Positions 1-6,972 are shown, counted from the first letter of the stretch. The stretch: 64,000 nucleotides of DNA from an uncultured Bacteroidales bacterium (GCA_900318175.1 ONJQ01000005.1:1-64000), one strand, 5' to 3'. The notes: generated by a model from the sequence alone, not told the origin. A program made the numbers and translations.

Positions 1-2
1 TG

Positions 3-92
3 TTTTTGTCCCCACCAAATTTCGACTTAAAAAACAGCCTACTTTTTGTCCACTCGGACTCTTCGTCTCAAAAACAGCCTACATTTTGTCCA
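3..92. repeat. Direct repeats with 40-bp period at window edge
   Basis: Two near-identical 23-bp units lie at 30-52 and 70-92 with one mismatch. The tail of a third unit (TTTTTGTC) lies at 3-10, exactly 40 bp earlier. The 17-bp spacers differ from each other. No further unit follows 92. A 10-bp tandem copy (AAAGGTGGCC) sits at about 124-143. The array continues outside the window, so its nature (iterons, recombination sites, short satellite) is unresolved. Confidence 0.6.
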
Positions 93-167
93 TTACGCCA
101 CAAAATCCGACAAAACGTCAAAAAGGTGGCCAAAAGGTGGCCAAGGAAAGTGAATCAAACAAAATCC

Positions 168-466
168 TCATTTGGCATAATATCCACCTGTCTTTTTAGA
201 ATCTCGATGTTCAATCAAACCTTCTTTTAAAGGATAGCTATATGTCTGTCGATTGTAGGAATACTCTTTCCTAATATATCAGCAATGTCTTTACCTTGAA
301 TCCCAGGATTGGAACTGATAATAGTGTATGTTGTCATTACACTATCATTTAATCTATCATTTAATCCATCATTTAATCTATCATTTAATCTATCATTTAT
401 CGTATCACTTGCATCTCTATTCCTATTATTAGGTACCGGGAGCACAAATTCCTTATCTATTAGTTC
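168..466 (-). pseudogene. C-terminal remnant of AlbA_2-type ATP-binding/HTH protein
   Basis: The reading frame enters without a proper start (it follows a TAA at 467) and reads a linker with repeated NDRL units, then a winged-helix-like segment (GKDIADILGKSIPTIDRHIA). At about 227 the frame stops. The next frame continues the expected family sequence (LKEGLIEHRDSKKTGGYY) to a TGA at 168, so a 1- or 2-base frameshift is visible. This C-terminus is typical of Bacteroidota AlbA_2 (Schlafen-like AAA_4) putative regulators. Together with the N-terminal scrap at 1231-1314 it represents one decayed gene. A homopolymer sequencing error could explain the shift but not the missing middle. Confidence 0.65.
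344..403. repeat. 12-bp tandem repeat, five units
   Basis: Five consecutive copies of ATCATTTAATCT, the third-to-fifth nearly perfect and the last diverged, lie inside the AlbA_2 remnant. On the minus strand they encode NDRL/NDGL units. Because the unit is a multiple of three, copy changes would keep frame. Confidence 0.85.
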
Positions 467-1220
467 TTATATCACCAATTATTCCCCATACGACTTCTCT
501 CCACACGGGATACAAATTTCTCGGCCACTTCTTCTTTGTCCCATCAGGTAATGGGGGCATTCCGTCAGAATATATTCGCTCTGCCTCTTTGGAGAAGGGT
601 TCAACAATCGACTTATCCACCCACATTCCAGTTCCCAATCCCATATGGAAGAATGTATCGTCCCTTCCAAACGTAAACTCATTGTAATTGGGGAACACCT
701 TTTGAATCTCACTTTCCTTAATAGTATCCAAGTAAAACCATCCCCCATATTCATCAATGATTTCATAATATGGCACACCTGAATACAACGAGGCAAATGC
801 AATCATCTTTCGTGGTGAATAATCTATATAATTACTGCTAGTAAGTGTCACCCTATGTTTATCAACTATTATCTCATAGATAAAATCTGGATTCCATTTG
901 AGCAACCCACTTGTTCGTTCCAGGTATTCTTCTTCTATCGATTTATGGATAAACCGCCTAATAACAATCGAACCGTTTCTAATCGACGTTTCAATTTTCA
1001 ACCAGTCACCGTTATTCATGGCCTCTTCCCAAGTGCCTTCATCTGTACAATTGAATATCAATTCCAATGGGAGGTCGTTGTAGTCATCGTACCGAAACAA
1101 TCGGTTCTTTCTATCATACAGCTTGTGGAATGATTCATCTACAGCAATAATGTCGTAAGGTGCATATTGCTGATAGTTGCTGTTATTGTCTAACTGGATA
1201 TCTTTATACATGGCATTCAT
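453..1220 (-). CDS. Unknown 255-aa protein inside decayed AlbA_2 locus
   Basis: I do not recognise this family. The 255-residue product has no signal peptide or membrane segment and is rich in aromatic and acidic residues, with repeated Tyr/Trp positions and a short C-terminal basic stretch near KKKWPRNLYPVW. It starts with ATG at 1220, 10 bases after the stop of the AlbA_2 N-terminal scrap. Its stop at 453 overlaps the entry of the C-terminal remnant. It therefore sits exactly where the middle of that gene has been lost. It is most likely a cytoplasmic protein carried by the island; an inserted cargo gene or an immunity-type protein is possible but unproven. The ORF is long and AT-rich like its neighbours, which supports it being real. 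Confidence 0.6.
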   Translation of the reverse strand: MNAMYKDIQLDNNSNYQQYAPYDIIAVDESFHKLYDRKNRLFRYDDYNDLPLELIFNCTDEGTWEEAMNNGDWLKIETSIRNGSIVIRRFIHKSIEEEYLERTSGLLKWNPDFIYEIIVDKHRVTLTSSNYIDYSPRKMIAFASLYSGVPYYEIIDEYGGWFYLDTIKESEIQKVFPNYNEFTFGRDDTFFHMGLGTGMWVDKSIVEPFSKEAERIYSDGMPPLPDGTKKKWPRNLYPVWREVVWGIIGDIRTNR

Positions 1221-1230
1221 TTGATAATCC

Positions 1231-1314
1231 CTAAACCTTTGATTTAGCTCGCTTGCACTCCAAAGTCACACACTCGCCATTCAGCAGCAATTCTTTTATT
1301 TCGTTCTTTGTCAT
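1231..1314 (-). pseudogene. N-terminal scrap of AlbA_2-type protein
   Basis: A 27-codon reading frame begins ATG at 1314 and encodes TKNEIKELLLNGECVTLECK followed by RAKSKV and a TAG. This is the classic opening of AlbA_2-domain (divergent AAA_4) proteins, which normally run on for several hundred residues. Here it stops at once, and the C-terminal part of the same kind of protein is found at 168-466. The gene has lost its central region. Confidence 0.65.
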
Positions 1315-1364
1315 ATCATTTTCACATAATCATAGTGACGTATTTACTGTTCGCAACATTTGTA

Positions 1365-2066
1365 CTAAAATGGCAAATCATCATCGACATCTGTATGTTG
1401 GGACTTCTTCGGAGAAATATCAAAAATCTTACTTACAAATTTGTAGGCTCTTTGCTCATTAGCATAAAAACCTGTTTCTTTTGGAATAGAAATTACGATA
1501 TATGCCTGTTCAAACTCTACTTCGTTACCATTCTTTATTTTGTCGTAAAACTCTTGGTCAGTCATAGAAACCCATTTTAATCGGAACCTTGCCCCTTCCC
1601 AATCAAAATCTATTTTTGCTTTGTCGTTATCATCAGTATATATACGAATACAAGACACCTTTAAGATAGATTCAGAGGGGGTATTAATATTGTCAAATTC
1701 TTCTTCATTTAGAAACGACTTATAATTATTCCAGTAACCATGATACCCGTATTTATTGTATGCCCAATCAAGTATTTCTTTGTCAGACCCATTTCCGTTT
1801 TTCAATCGTCCTTTTCCCAATTTTTTACAGGAATTATTGTCGATAACCCAATTTTCTTGTTGCTTCCCTTGTGGCATCGGTCGCCCATCAAATTCAATAA
1901 TATCCAATGGCTCTGCAAAATCTATTTCAAAACCTTGAACTGCACCTGAACGGCCATCGTCTTTAACGATTCTAATCCAATTTTCAGGATTATCCAAGTC
2001 AAGTCCACCAGGGCACAATCCACCCTCTCGGCAACTAACAGCCAACAACAAAACTTTTTTTTTCAT
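1365..2066 (-). CDS. Dual-OB-domain-like protein
   Basis: The product has 233 residues. It starts with a short beta strand and a Cys pair (VSCREGGLCPGG), contains a long beta-rich body and ends in an acidic tail (DVDDDLPF). The opening motif and length fit the dual OB-containing family, proposed to bind nucleic acid, found in mobile and conflict-related loci. The ATG shares one base with the stop of the upstream DUF488 gene (TAATG), which indicates translational coupling as the last gene of an overlapping operon. The assignment rests on recalled sequence features; catalytic residues are not evident. It could be a nucleic-acid sensor or adaptor for the DUF488 proteins, which is inference. Confidence 0.6.
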   Translation of the reverse strand: MKKKVLLLAVSCREGGLCPGGLDLDNPENWIRIVKDDGRSGAVQGFEIDFAEPLDIIEFDGRPMPQGKQQENWVIDNNSCKKLGKGRLKNGNGSDKEILDWAYNKYGYHGYWNNYKSFLNEEEFDNINTPSESILKVSCIRIYTDDNDKAKIDFDWEGARFRLKWVSMTDQEFYDKIKNGNEVEFEQAYIVISIPKETGFYANEQRAYKFVSKIFDISPKKSQHTDVDDDLPF

Positions 2067-2530
2067 TATAAATTTCCTCCAAACTTTATGTCTTTATCAA
2101 ATCTATCAAGTAACATTTCACTTACAACTCTTCGGTGACATTTTTCATTTGTCGGCTCTGAACATAGTAAAACAACATTTTCGTATTTGTTGAAACGCTC
2201 CACAAAATTGGATATTTTGGATTTTTCTCTTAACTGCTGGATAAAAGCTTTTTCAAACAACTTATAATCCTTACTCATAGGGTTGTCTTTATCTCTTACA
2301 TCTTTCAGCAATTCTTTTGTCGGTGCTAAATCAATACGATGTACATACTTGCAACCATCTACTAATTTGTCCAAAAAGAATGGCAAATCTTTTTCAAATG
2401 CAAAACGGGATAGTTGACCATTGGGGTTAAGTCTAATATCGACCAGACATTCTATTTTGTTTTTCTTAAGAATCCCAAAGAATTCCTCTGCGGTTTTCTG
2501 CGTAAAACCAATGTTAAAAAGCTTAATCAT
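2066..2530 (-). CDS. DUF488 family protein B
   Basis: This 154-residue protein shows the DUF488 pattern: an opening strand with NIGF, then LVDIRLNPNG, and near the C-terminus CSEPTNEKCHRR, the conserved Cys-His-Arg motif. The function of DUF488 is not established; the conserved Cys, His and Arg suggest an enzyme or a phosphate/nucleic-acid binding site. I chose the ATG at 2530 because it overlaps the upstream stop by 8 bases (ATGATTAA), while the longer extension reads into the preceding gene. It is clearly different from the DUF488 protein encoded just upstream, so this is not a recent duplication. Confidence 0.75.
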   Translation of the reverse strand: MIKLFNIGFTQKTAEEFFGILKKNKIECLVDIRLNPNGQLSRFAFEKDLPFFLDKLVDGCKYVHRIDLAPTKELLKDVRDKDNPMSKDYKLFEKAFIQQLREKSKISNFVERFNKYENVVLLCSEPTNEKCHRRVVSEMLLDRFDKDIKFGGNL

Positions 2531-3320
2531 ATTCTTCGTTATTAAGTGAATTATTGTATTTTTTCCAACCATGCAATAAGTTCCAATACCTGTCACAAAA
2601 ATCTTCTATTTTCTCTTGCCGTGTTTTACCGAAATAATTGTCAATCTTAGCTGGTTCAAACATAGATGGGTTTAAAACATCTAAATTAGCGATTTCAGAC
2701 TTTTTGAATATTAATTCTTGGAGTTGACAAGCGAGGTCAGCATTGCTCAGTGTACCTATAGTACCATCTGTGTTTTGAACGATATGTCTTATTTCAATCC
2801 ATTCTCCATATTTTTGTTCTAACGCTTTGCTTATAAAGAAATATCTATGGCAATCTATGGGCTTCTTTTCACTACACATTAGGGCTAAAACGAACCCCTT
2901 CTCGTACGCCGTTTCTATTCTCTTTAATCCATCTTTGAAATATTCACTATTTCTAAATTTTCTAAAGTCCACAATTTCTTCATTCGCTAGCAGTTCGATT
3001 TTCTCAGGACGGTTACTTTTTGAAACAGGGAAAATATCATCAAAGAAAATTTCACTAGCTTTTGAAAAAACATCTTGCGAACTATCAGCTTTTGCACCAA
3101 CTTCTGGCATATGAATATAAGGTATGTTATATCGTTTGCCAAGAACTTTTAAATTATCAGCGTTGCATTGTGGGTATTGTTTTGAATAAGGAACAGACCG
3201 AACGTCAACCAAATGAGTTACATTGAATTGATGGAGCGTCTTAAATAAAGCATCCACATCGTAATAATTGCCATTTTGAAACAATGTGTATCCAATTGTG
3301 TATATGACTTTTTTATCCAT
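2523..3320 (-). CDS. DUF488 family protein A
   Basis: This 265-residue protein begins VIYTIGYTL, has DVRSVPYSK at about residue 40 and MCSEKKPIDCHRYF at about residue 170, all hallmarks of DUF488. A further 90 residues follow the CHR motif, giving a C-terminal extension that protein B lacks. The start overlaps the stop of the upstream FkbH-like gene by 8 bases. The family has no proven biochemical role. Two unlike DUF488 proteins in one operon suggest a heteromeric or two-step function, which is inference. Confidence 0.75.
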   Translation of the reverse strand: MDKKVIYTIGYTLFQNGNYYDVDALFKTLHQFNVTHLVDVRSVPYSKQYPQCNADNLKVLGKRYNIPYIHMPEVGAKADSSQDVFSKASEIFFDDIFPVSKSNRPEKIELLANEEIVDFRKFRNSEYFKDGLKRIETAYEKGFVLALMCSEKKPIDCHRYFFISKALEQKYGEWIEIRHIVQNTDGTIGTLSNADLACQLQELIFKKSEIANLDVLNPSMFEPAKIDNYFGKTRQEKIEDFCDRYWNLLHGWKKYNNSLNNEEYD

Positions 3321-4797
3321 TATATGATTTTAACTTAGTATTTTCTTCTACGAAATTTATTCCACCTTCCGTACATTCATATATGTCATATAATTGAAAA
3401 CCTCCTATCTCATCTCTTGTTACTATTAATTGTGGTTTAATCGCATTGTCCGGATAATAATCAAGAAACACATTACTATCATTAGGAATACTACTGCTAT
3501 CATCCATTATTATCTTCCCATAGTATTTGTCAATCAATTCTATGACCTTTTGGTTTTGGTCAGTTGTTTGAAAAATGAATGAGATGGTTTTATGTTTTTT
3601 TCTTTTAAGTATGTACAGCAATATAAATTCTTCTAATCCGATTTCAAAGAATCTACAACTTATTGCCCAATTTAGAATCACAAACTCATTATCGCAGGAA
3701 TAATATGTAATAGCAGAACAAATTCCTAAACTATCGCCATTGGGGCGAAATATTTCAAAGAATAGAGAAGACGTACTTTCGTTAAAATTATTATCGAGTT
3801 TTGACAACTTAAATTGATTCGACTTAGCGTATAGTTTCTTTGCCTCTGTGTGCTCCTTATCTTCGTGCACTCTGATGTATAGTTCCGGCAGTGTGTTATT
3901 CTTCCTTTCTTCTTGTATAATCTTAAACTGCTTCTTCCTGTTTTTTGTATTGACAGACAATTCATTTCGCTCAAAGAAACAGCATACAATTAACAGTGTA
4001 ATCAACTCATTATGATGCTCCCAATCAGGTACATACATTTCTGGTATTTTACTGAGTACTTCGTCCCGAACAATTTGGTTGTCATCGATAAATACAATTG
4101 CATTTGGCAAAATCGACAGATATTTTGCAATACTCCTTATATTTTCGCTTTTGTCGTTAGTGTTTGATACTACTAAATCAATTTGATTCTTGATTGGGAA
4201 AATATCCTCATTGATTTCTTCTAATAACGATTGAACTAAACTAGAATCATTTCTCGTGCATATTGCAATATAGATTCCCAATTCTTCAGCAATTGATTTT
4301 ATAAATTTCATAAATGTAATATACGGATAGCCACTTTCAGATGTCAATTTTTGAACGATACCTTCTTTGCCATCTTCAGATAAAATACCATTCCATAGTG
4401 TCTCATCAAGGTCAAGGACAATGGCCTTATAGATAATTTTCTTACGACAAATCACACTCGACACAACTCTCATTGTAACCAAACATAGTGCTGACAACCC
4501 CGTTTGTTGTGATAATTCAAATAAAGATGGCAAACTCCCAATTGAAAATGAATGTGATTGGTTGTCGCTGCCTATTGTATATTCAACTGGAATACATTGT
4601 TCAATAGTATTACATTCTTTTATTGTGACATCAATATCAGCCTCGTGTAAGAGTTCTATACACTTTTGAGTAGTACTATCCTTTTCGTTCCCAATGTTTT
4701 TTAACCAAGGGAATTTTACAACTATATGGTTTTGGTCAAATCTTCGGAATGCTTTGATGTAAAAATCAACATATGTATTTAGATATGTGTTACTCAT
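3313..4797 (-). CDS. FkbH-family HAD phosphatase/acetyltransferase-like protein
   Basis: The 494-residue product has about 120 N-terminal residues of unknown type and then a HAD domain: motif I DLDETLWNGILSEDG, motif II ICTRND, a Lys in NDKSENIRSIAKYL and motif IV VFIDDNQIVRDEV. This is the FkbH/IIIC signature. A GNAT-like region follows, with KSNQFKLSK and NWAISCRFFEIGLEEFIL. FkbH proteins normally build glyceryl-ACP extender units in polyketide pathways. No ACP or synthase gene is visible here; instead the gene heads an overlapping operon with two DUF488 proteins and a dual-OB protein. Catalytic Asp residues are intact, so phosphatase or phosphoryl-transfer chemistry is plausible. The substrate is unknown. 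Confidence 0.8.
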   Translation of the reverse strand: MSNTYLNTYVDFYIKAFRRFDQNHIVVKFPWLKNIGNEKDSTTQKCIELLHEADIDVTIKECNTIEQCIPVEYTIGSDNQSHSFSIGSLPSLFELSQQTGLSALCLVTMRVVSSVICRKKIIYKAIVLDLDETLWNGILSEDGKEGIVQKLTSESGYPYITFMKFIKSIAEELGIYIAICTRNDSSLVQSLLEEINEDIFPIKNQIDLVVSNTNDKSENIRSIAKYLSILPNAIVFIDDNQIVRDEVLSKIPEMYVPDWEHHNELITLLIVCCFFERNELSVNTKNRKKQFKIIQEERKNNTLPELYIRVHEDKEHTEAKKLYAKSNQFKLSKLDNNFNESTSSLFFEIFRPNGDSLGICSAITYYSCDNEFVILNWAISCRFFEIGLEEFILLYILKRKKHKTISFIFQTTDQNQKVIELIDKYYGKIIMDDSSSIPNDSNVFLDYYPDNAIKPQLIVTRDEIGGFQLYDIYECTEGGINFVEENTKLKSYNG

Positions 4798-4829
4798 ATG
4801 ACAATATATAAATTAATGCCTAAAACATG

Positions 4830-5678
4830 TTAAAAGTTTGGCAAATCCATTTCGTGAACTTCCACAGAGAGTATTCTTTCTTTTGATGAAGTAAGAAAGA
4901 ATCCACAAATCACAGGCATTCCATTATTTTGAATTTGCTTTATTATCACAGCCCAATCTCCTGATTCTCCATTCCTGCCTATTTGTACTCGTTTGATTGA
5001 TTTTGTTCTCTGAAGTACATTAAACTTCCCTTCAAGATAGTCAAGATATTCCGCCCTACTGGACATATCGTCAAATACCGTATCGTTGGAATAATGGAAA
5101 TCTTTGTCCAAAACATTCTCCAAGATGGAAGCATCCAAAGTTTGCCAAGCAGTAGAATAAACCTGTGCTAACTCTTGGTCACTATATATCTTGTCAAGAG
5201 GTGGGTTTGATTGAGCTGGTGAAACAGCTTTTGATAGATATTGTGAGGCAAAATGGCATCCTTTCTTATACAGTTCTGGTGTTTGCTCTTCCAAACAAAA
5301 AACCGAGCCATAAATTATCTTAATATATGCATTCCTCATATAGTCTGGCAATTTGGAAACATCGACCTTGCCGATATCAGTTCCTTTCGGTAGGACAATG
5401 TAGTATGCCTTACGACCTCTTGTTCCGTGAAAATCGTCGATTACAATATCTGGGTAAAAAAGCGGGACTGTTATACCTTTCAACTTATCGAAAAAAGATA
5501 GTCTTGGTTTCACACATCGGGAAGCAACTGTGTGGCATTGGTTGTATATATCCAAAAGATTATCAACAAGGAATTCACGTTTTTCTTCCTCTGACATCAT
5601 TTGATTCTTTTCTGACACTGAACATTTATGTTCAAATATATATGGCTCACCGTTTCGTATAAGTTTCATCATAATCAA
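4830..5678 (-). CDS. Unknown protein with C-terminal NTF2/SnoaL-like domain
   Basis: This 282-residue protein has an N-terminal part of about 165 residues that I cannot assign. The C-terminal 115 residues resemble the NTF2-like fold: a helical opening (DQELAQVYSTAWQTLD), an acidic turn DKDFHYSND and two strands ending in VEVHEMDLPNF. NTF2-like domains bind small ligands or act as immunity proteins or enzymes. There are several Met codons at the start (residues 1, 3 and 4); the first is used here. The gene lies 32 bases upstream of the FkbH-like gene in the same direction and probably belongs to the same transcription unit, where it would be first. Confidence 0.55.
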   Translation of the reverse strand: MIMMKLIRNGEPYIFEHKCSVSEKNQMMSEEEKREFLVDNLLDIYNQCHTVASRCVKPRLSFFDKLKGITVPLFYPDIVIDDFHGTRGRKAYYIVLPKGTDIGKVDVSKLPDYMRNAYIKIIYGSVFCLEEQTPELYKKGCHFASQYLSKAVSPAQSNPPLDKIYSDQELAQVYSTAWQTLDASILENVLDKDFHYSNDTVFDDMSSRAEYLDYLEGKFNVLQRTKSIKRVQIGRNGESGDWAVIIKQIQNNGMPVICGFFLTSSKERILSVEVHEMDLPNF

Positions 5679-5773
5679 CCAGTTTTATTGTTGCAATTTG
5701 TTTAACTTTATTTCACTCGTGAAATAAAACGTGAAAATACATTTTTTATTGTCTATAACTGCCATAAAAATAA

Positions 5774-5802
5774 GAATCCCAGCGAGTTGCTCACTGGGAT
5801 TC
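5774..5802 (-). terminator. Stem-loop terminator
   Basis: A 9-bp perfect stem GAATCCCAG/CTGGGATTC with an 11-base loop is followed on the minus strand by TTATTTTTA. It would end transcripts from the small ORF and resolvase remnant. Confidence 0.6.
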
Positions 5803-5854
5803 GGTTGTGAAATAATGCCTAATATTATTAATCTACAGGCATTTAGTAGTGTGT

Positions 5855-6010
5855 TCAATCTGGAGGAAACATTCTCCTTAATTTTCTTAAAGTGTTGATT
5901 GCTCTCTCTGTCCTGCTCCTTACCTGACGAAGACTGAATCCTGACCTCAACAGTTCAATCTCTCCTCCGTATTCCATCATATAATCCACTTTGCACTTTG
6001 TACGTCCCAT
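5855..6010 (-). CDS. Small 51-aa ORF downstream of resolvase remnant
   Basis: The minus strand reads a 51-residue basic peptide beginning MGRTKCKVDYMMEYGGEIEL and ending LRRMFPPD. A good Shine-Dalgarno-like AAGGAGG lies 6-7 bases before the ATG, which is unusual in this genome, and a terminator follows. It sits 16 bases after the stop of the resolvase fragment. Small basic proteins of this sort commonly accompany mobile elements; no function can be assigned. Confidence 0.5.
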   Translation of the reverse strand: MGRTKCKVDYMMEYGGEIELLRSGFSLRQVRSRTERAINTLRKLRRMFPPD

Positions 6011-6026
6011 AATTACCTCCTTTCTG

Positions 6027-6211
6027 TTATGCTACATCTACAAATTTCTTCTTCATTCTCTGCACAGTGCTGATGCCCACACCCTCGTTCTTGGCAATCA
6101 TACGAATTGGATACCCTTTCCGTAGTTGTTTGATGACACCGGCATATTCTTCTTGCAACTTTTCGTCTGATTTCCGATACCCTTCCTTACGACCGACCTT
6201 TCCCCCTTCGG
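6027..6211 (-). pseudogene. C-terminal remnant of serine recombinase (resolvase)
   Basis: An open frame without a start codon (preceded by in-frame TAA) encodes about 60 residues: GGKVGRKEGYRKSDEKLQ, then IRMIAKNEGVGISTVQRMKK and a TAA. This matches the Gly/Arg/Lys linker plus C-terminal helix-turn-helix of small serine recombinases of the resolvase/invertase type. The catalytic N-terminal domain with its Ser is absent. It marks the end of the island near the tRNA genes and indicates past mobility. Confidence 0.6.
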
Positions 6212-6373
6212 TTATTTATTTCTCCTTTCATGAATTATGCTCTGAAAGGAAAATCCCAATAGCGGCATATCAATCAGAAAAAAAATGCTTGTGAGAGTCG
6301 TGCTCCTCACTTGTATAAAAGTGTTGTGTGAGGTTTCCAATAATATGGCCAAACTATGGCCAAGATTGGGATA

Positions 6374-6426
6374 TAAAAGAAAAAAGATTTTGCTTTTTCA
6401 CTCATTTTGAGTTACTTGCAAAATCT
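6374..6426 (-). terminator. Terminator after tRNA-Leu(CAG)-like gene
   Basis: On the minus strand a 9-bp perfect stem AGATTTTGC/GCAAAATCT is followed by TTTTTTCTTTT. The loop contains a further small ACTC/GAGT pairing. It begins four bases past the encoded CCA. Confidence 0.75.
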
Positions 6427-6429
6427 CTT

Positions 6430-6514
6430 TGGTGCCCGGAACAGGACTTGAACCTGCACTCCTTTCGGAACACGCACCTGAAACGTGCGCGTCTACCAAT
6501 TCCGCCCCTCTCTT
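6430..6514 (-). tRNA. tRNA-Leu(CAG)-like, acceptor stem disrupted
   Basis: Class II tRNA with D-arm GCG/CGC around GAATTGGTAGA, anticodon stem CACGT/GCGTG with loop TTCAGGT (anticodon CAG), a long variable arm and T-arm GCAGG-TTCAAGT-CCTGT. The 3' acceptor strand TCCGGGC plus A and encoded CCA is intact. The 5' strand should be near GCCCGGA but reads AAGAGAG, which pairs at only two of seven positions. The body is otherwise well formed. It may be a pseudo-tRNA or a recombination product at the island boundary. It follows a terminator and has no obvious promoter of its own. Confidence 0.65.
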
Positions 6515-6527
6515 GGAACTTGGTGGT

Positions 6528-6550
6528 AAAAAAAAGCAACCTTCGTTGCT
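6528..6550 (-). terminator. Terminator after tRNA-Leu(GAG)
   Basis: On the minus strand a 6-bp stem AGCAAC/GTTGCT with a GAAG tetraloop is followed by an eight-base T run. It separates the two tRNA genes. Confidence 0.75.
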
Positions 6551-6559
6551 CCTTTTCTG

Positions 6560-6643
6560 TGCCCAGGACAAGACTTGAACTTGCACCGCCCTACGGCGAC
6601 TACCCCCTCAAAGTAGCGTGTCTACCAATTCCACCACCTGGGC
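6560..6643 (-). tRNA. tRNA-Leu(GAG)
   Basis: Class II tRNA of 84 bases with acceptor GCCCAGG paired to CCTGGGC, D-arm GTG/CAC, anticodon stem CTACT/GGTAG with loop TTGAGGG (anticodon GAG), a long variable arm and a T-arm containing GTTCAAGTC. CCA is not encoded, unlike the adjacent CAG copy. A good promoter lies upstream and a terminator downstream, so it is an independent unit. Confidence 0.92.
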
Positions 6644-6675
6644 AAAACTTTCGTTTTCCTTTTCGAAAGCGGTTG

Positions 6676-6706
6676 CAAAAATACTAACTTTTTTCGACAT
6701 GACAAA
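6676..6706 (-). promoter_or_regulatory. Bacteroidota promoter for tRNA-Leu(GAG)
   Basis: On the minus strand TTTG and TATTTTTG are separated by 19 bases, matching the -33/-7 consensus (TTTG, TAnnTTTG). The expected start lies about 25 bases before the tRNA. Confidence 0.8.
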
Positions 6707-6906
6707 AAAAAACTCATTTTTTTTGAAAAAGAATACCTAACACACTGCTTATCAAAGGCTTTTTGAACGCATTATTACAGCATATTAGTCATCAAAGAAA
6801 TCATTTCCCGCTTTTCAGGAGCCTTTTTTCTTGGATTTGGGGGCATTAAACACAGCCCTCACCGCACAAATCTAAATAACTTATTGAATACAACAATATT
6901 ACACAC

Positions 6907-6947
6907 AAAATCCAGTATAGAGCGTCATAATCTCCACACTGGATTTT
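6907..6947 (-). terminator. Terminator of the giant exported-protein gene
   Basis: A 10-bp perfect inverted repeat AAAATCCAGT/ACTGGATTTT with a 21-base loop begins about 25 bases after the stop codon, followed on the minus strand by TGTGTGT. The stem ends supply a T stretch. The remaining part of 6707-6906 shows no recognisable feature. Confidence 0.6.
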
Positions 6948-6972
6948 GTCAGATTGTCAATCAGTTTGGACG

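Noticed and set aside
3-92. CRISPR array
   Set aside because: Units of 23 bp with 17-bp spacers, only three copies and no cas genes; does not fit any known array geometry.
6067-6294. Plus-strand 75-codon frame in the resolvase region
   Set aside because: It is the complement of the resolvase remnant, whose minus-strand translation gives a recognisable HTH.
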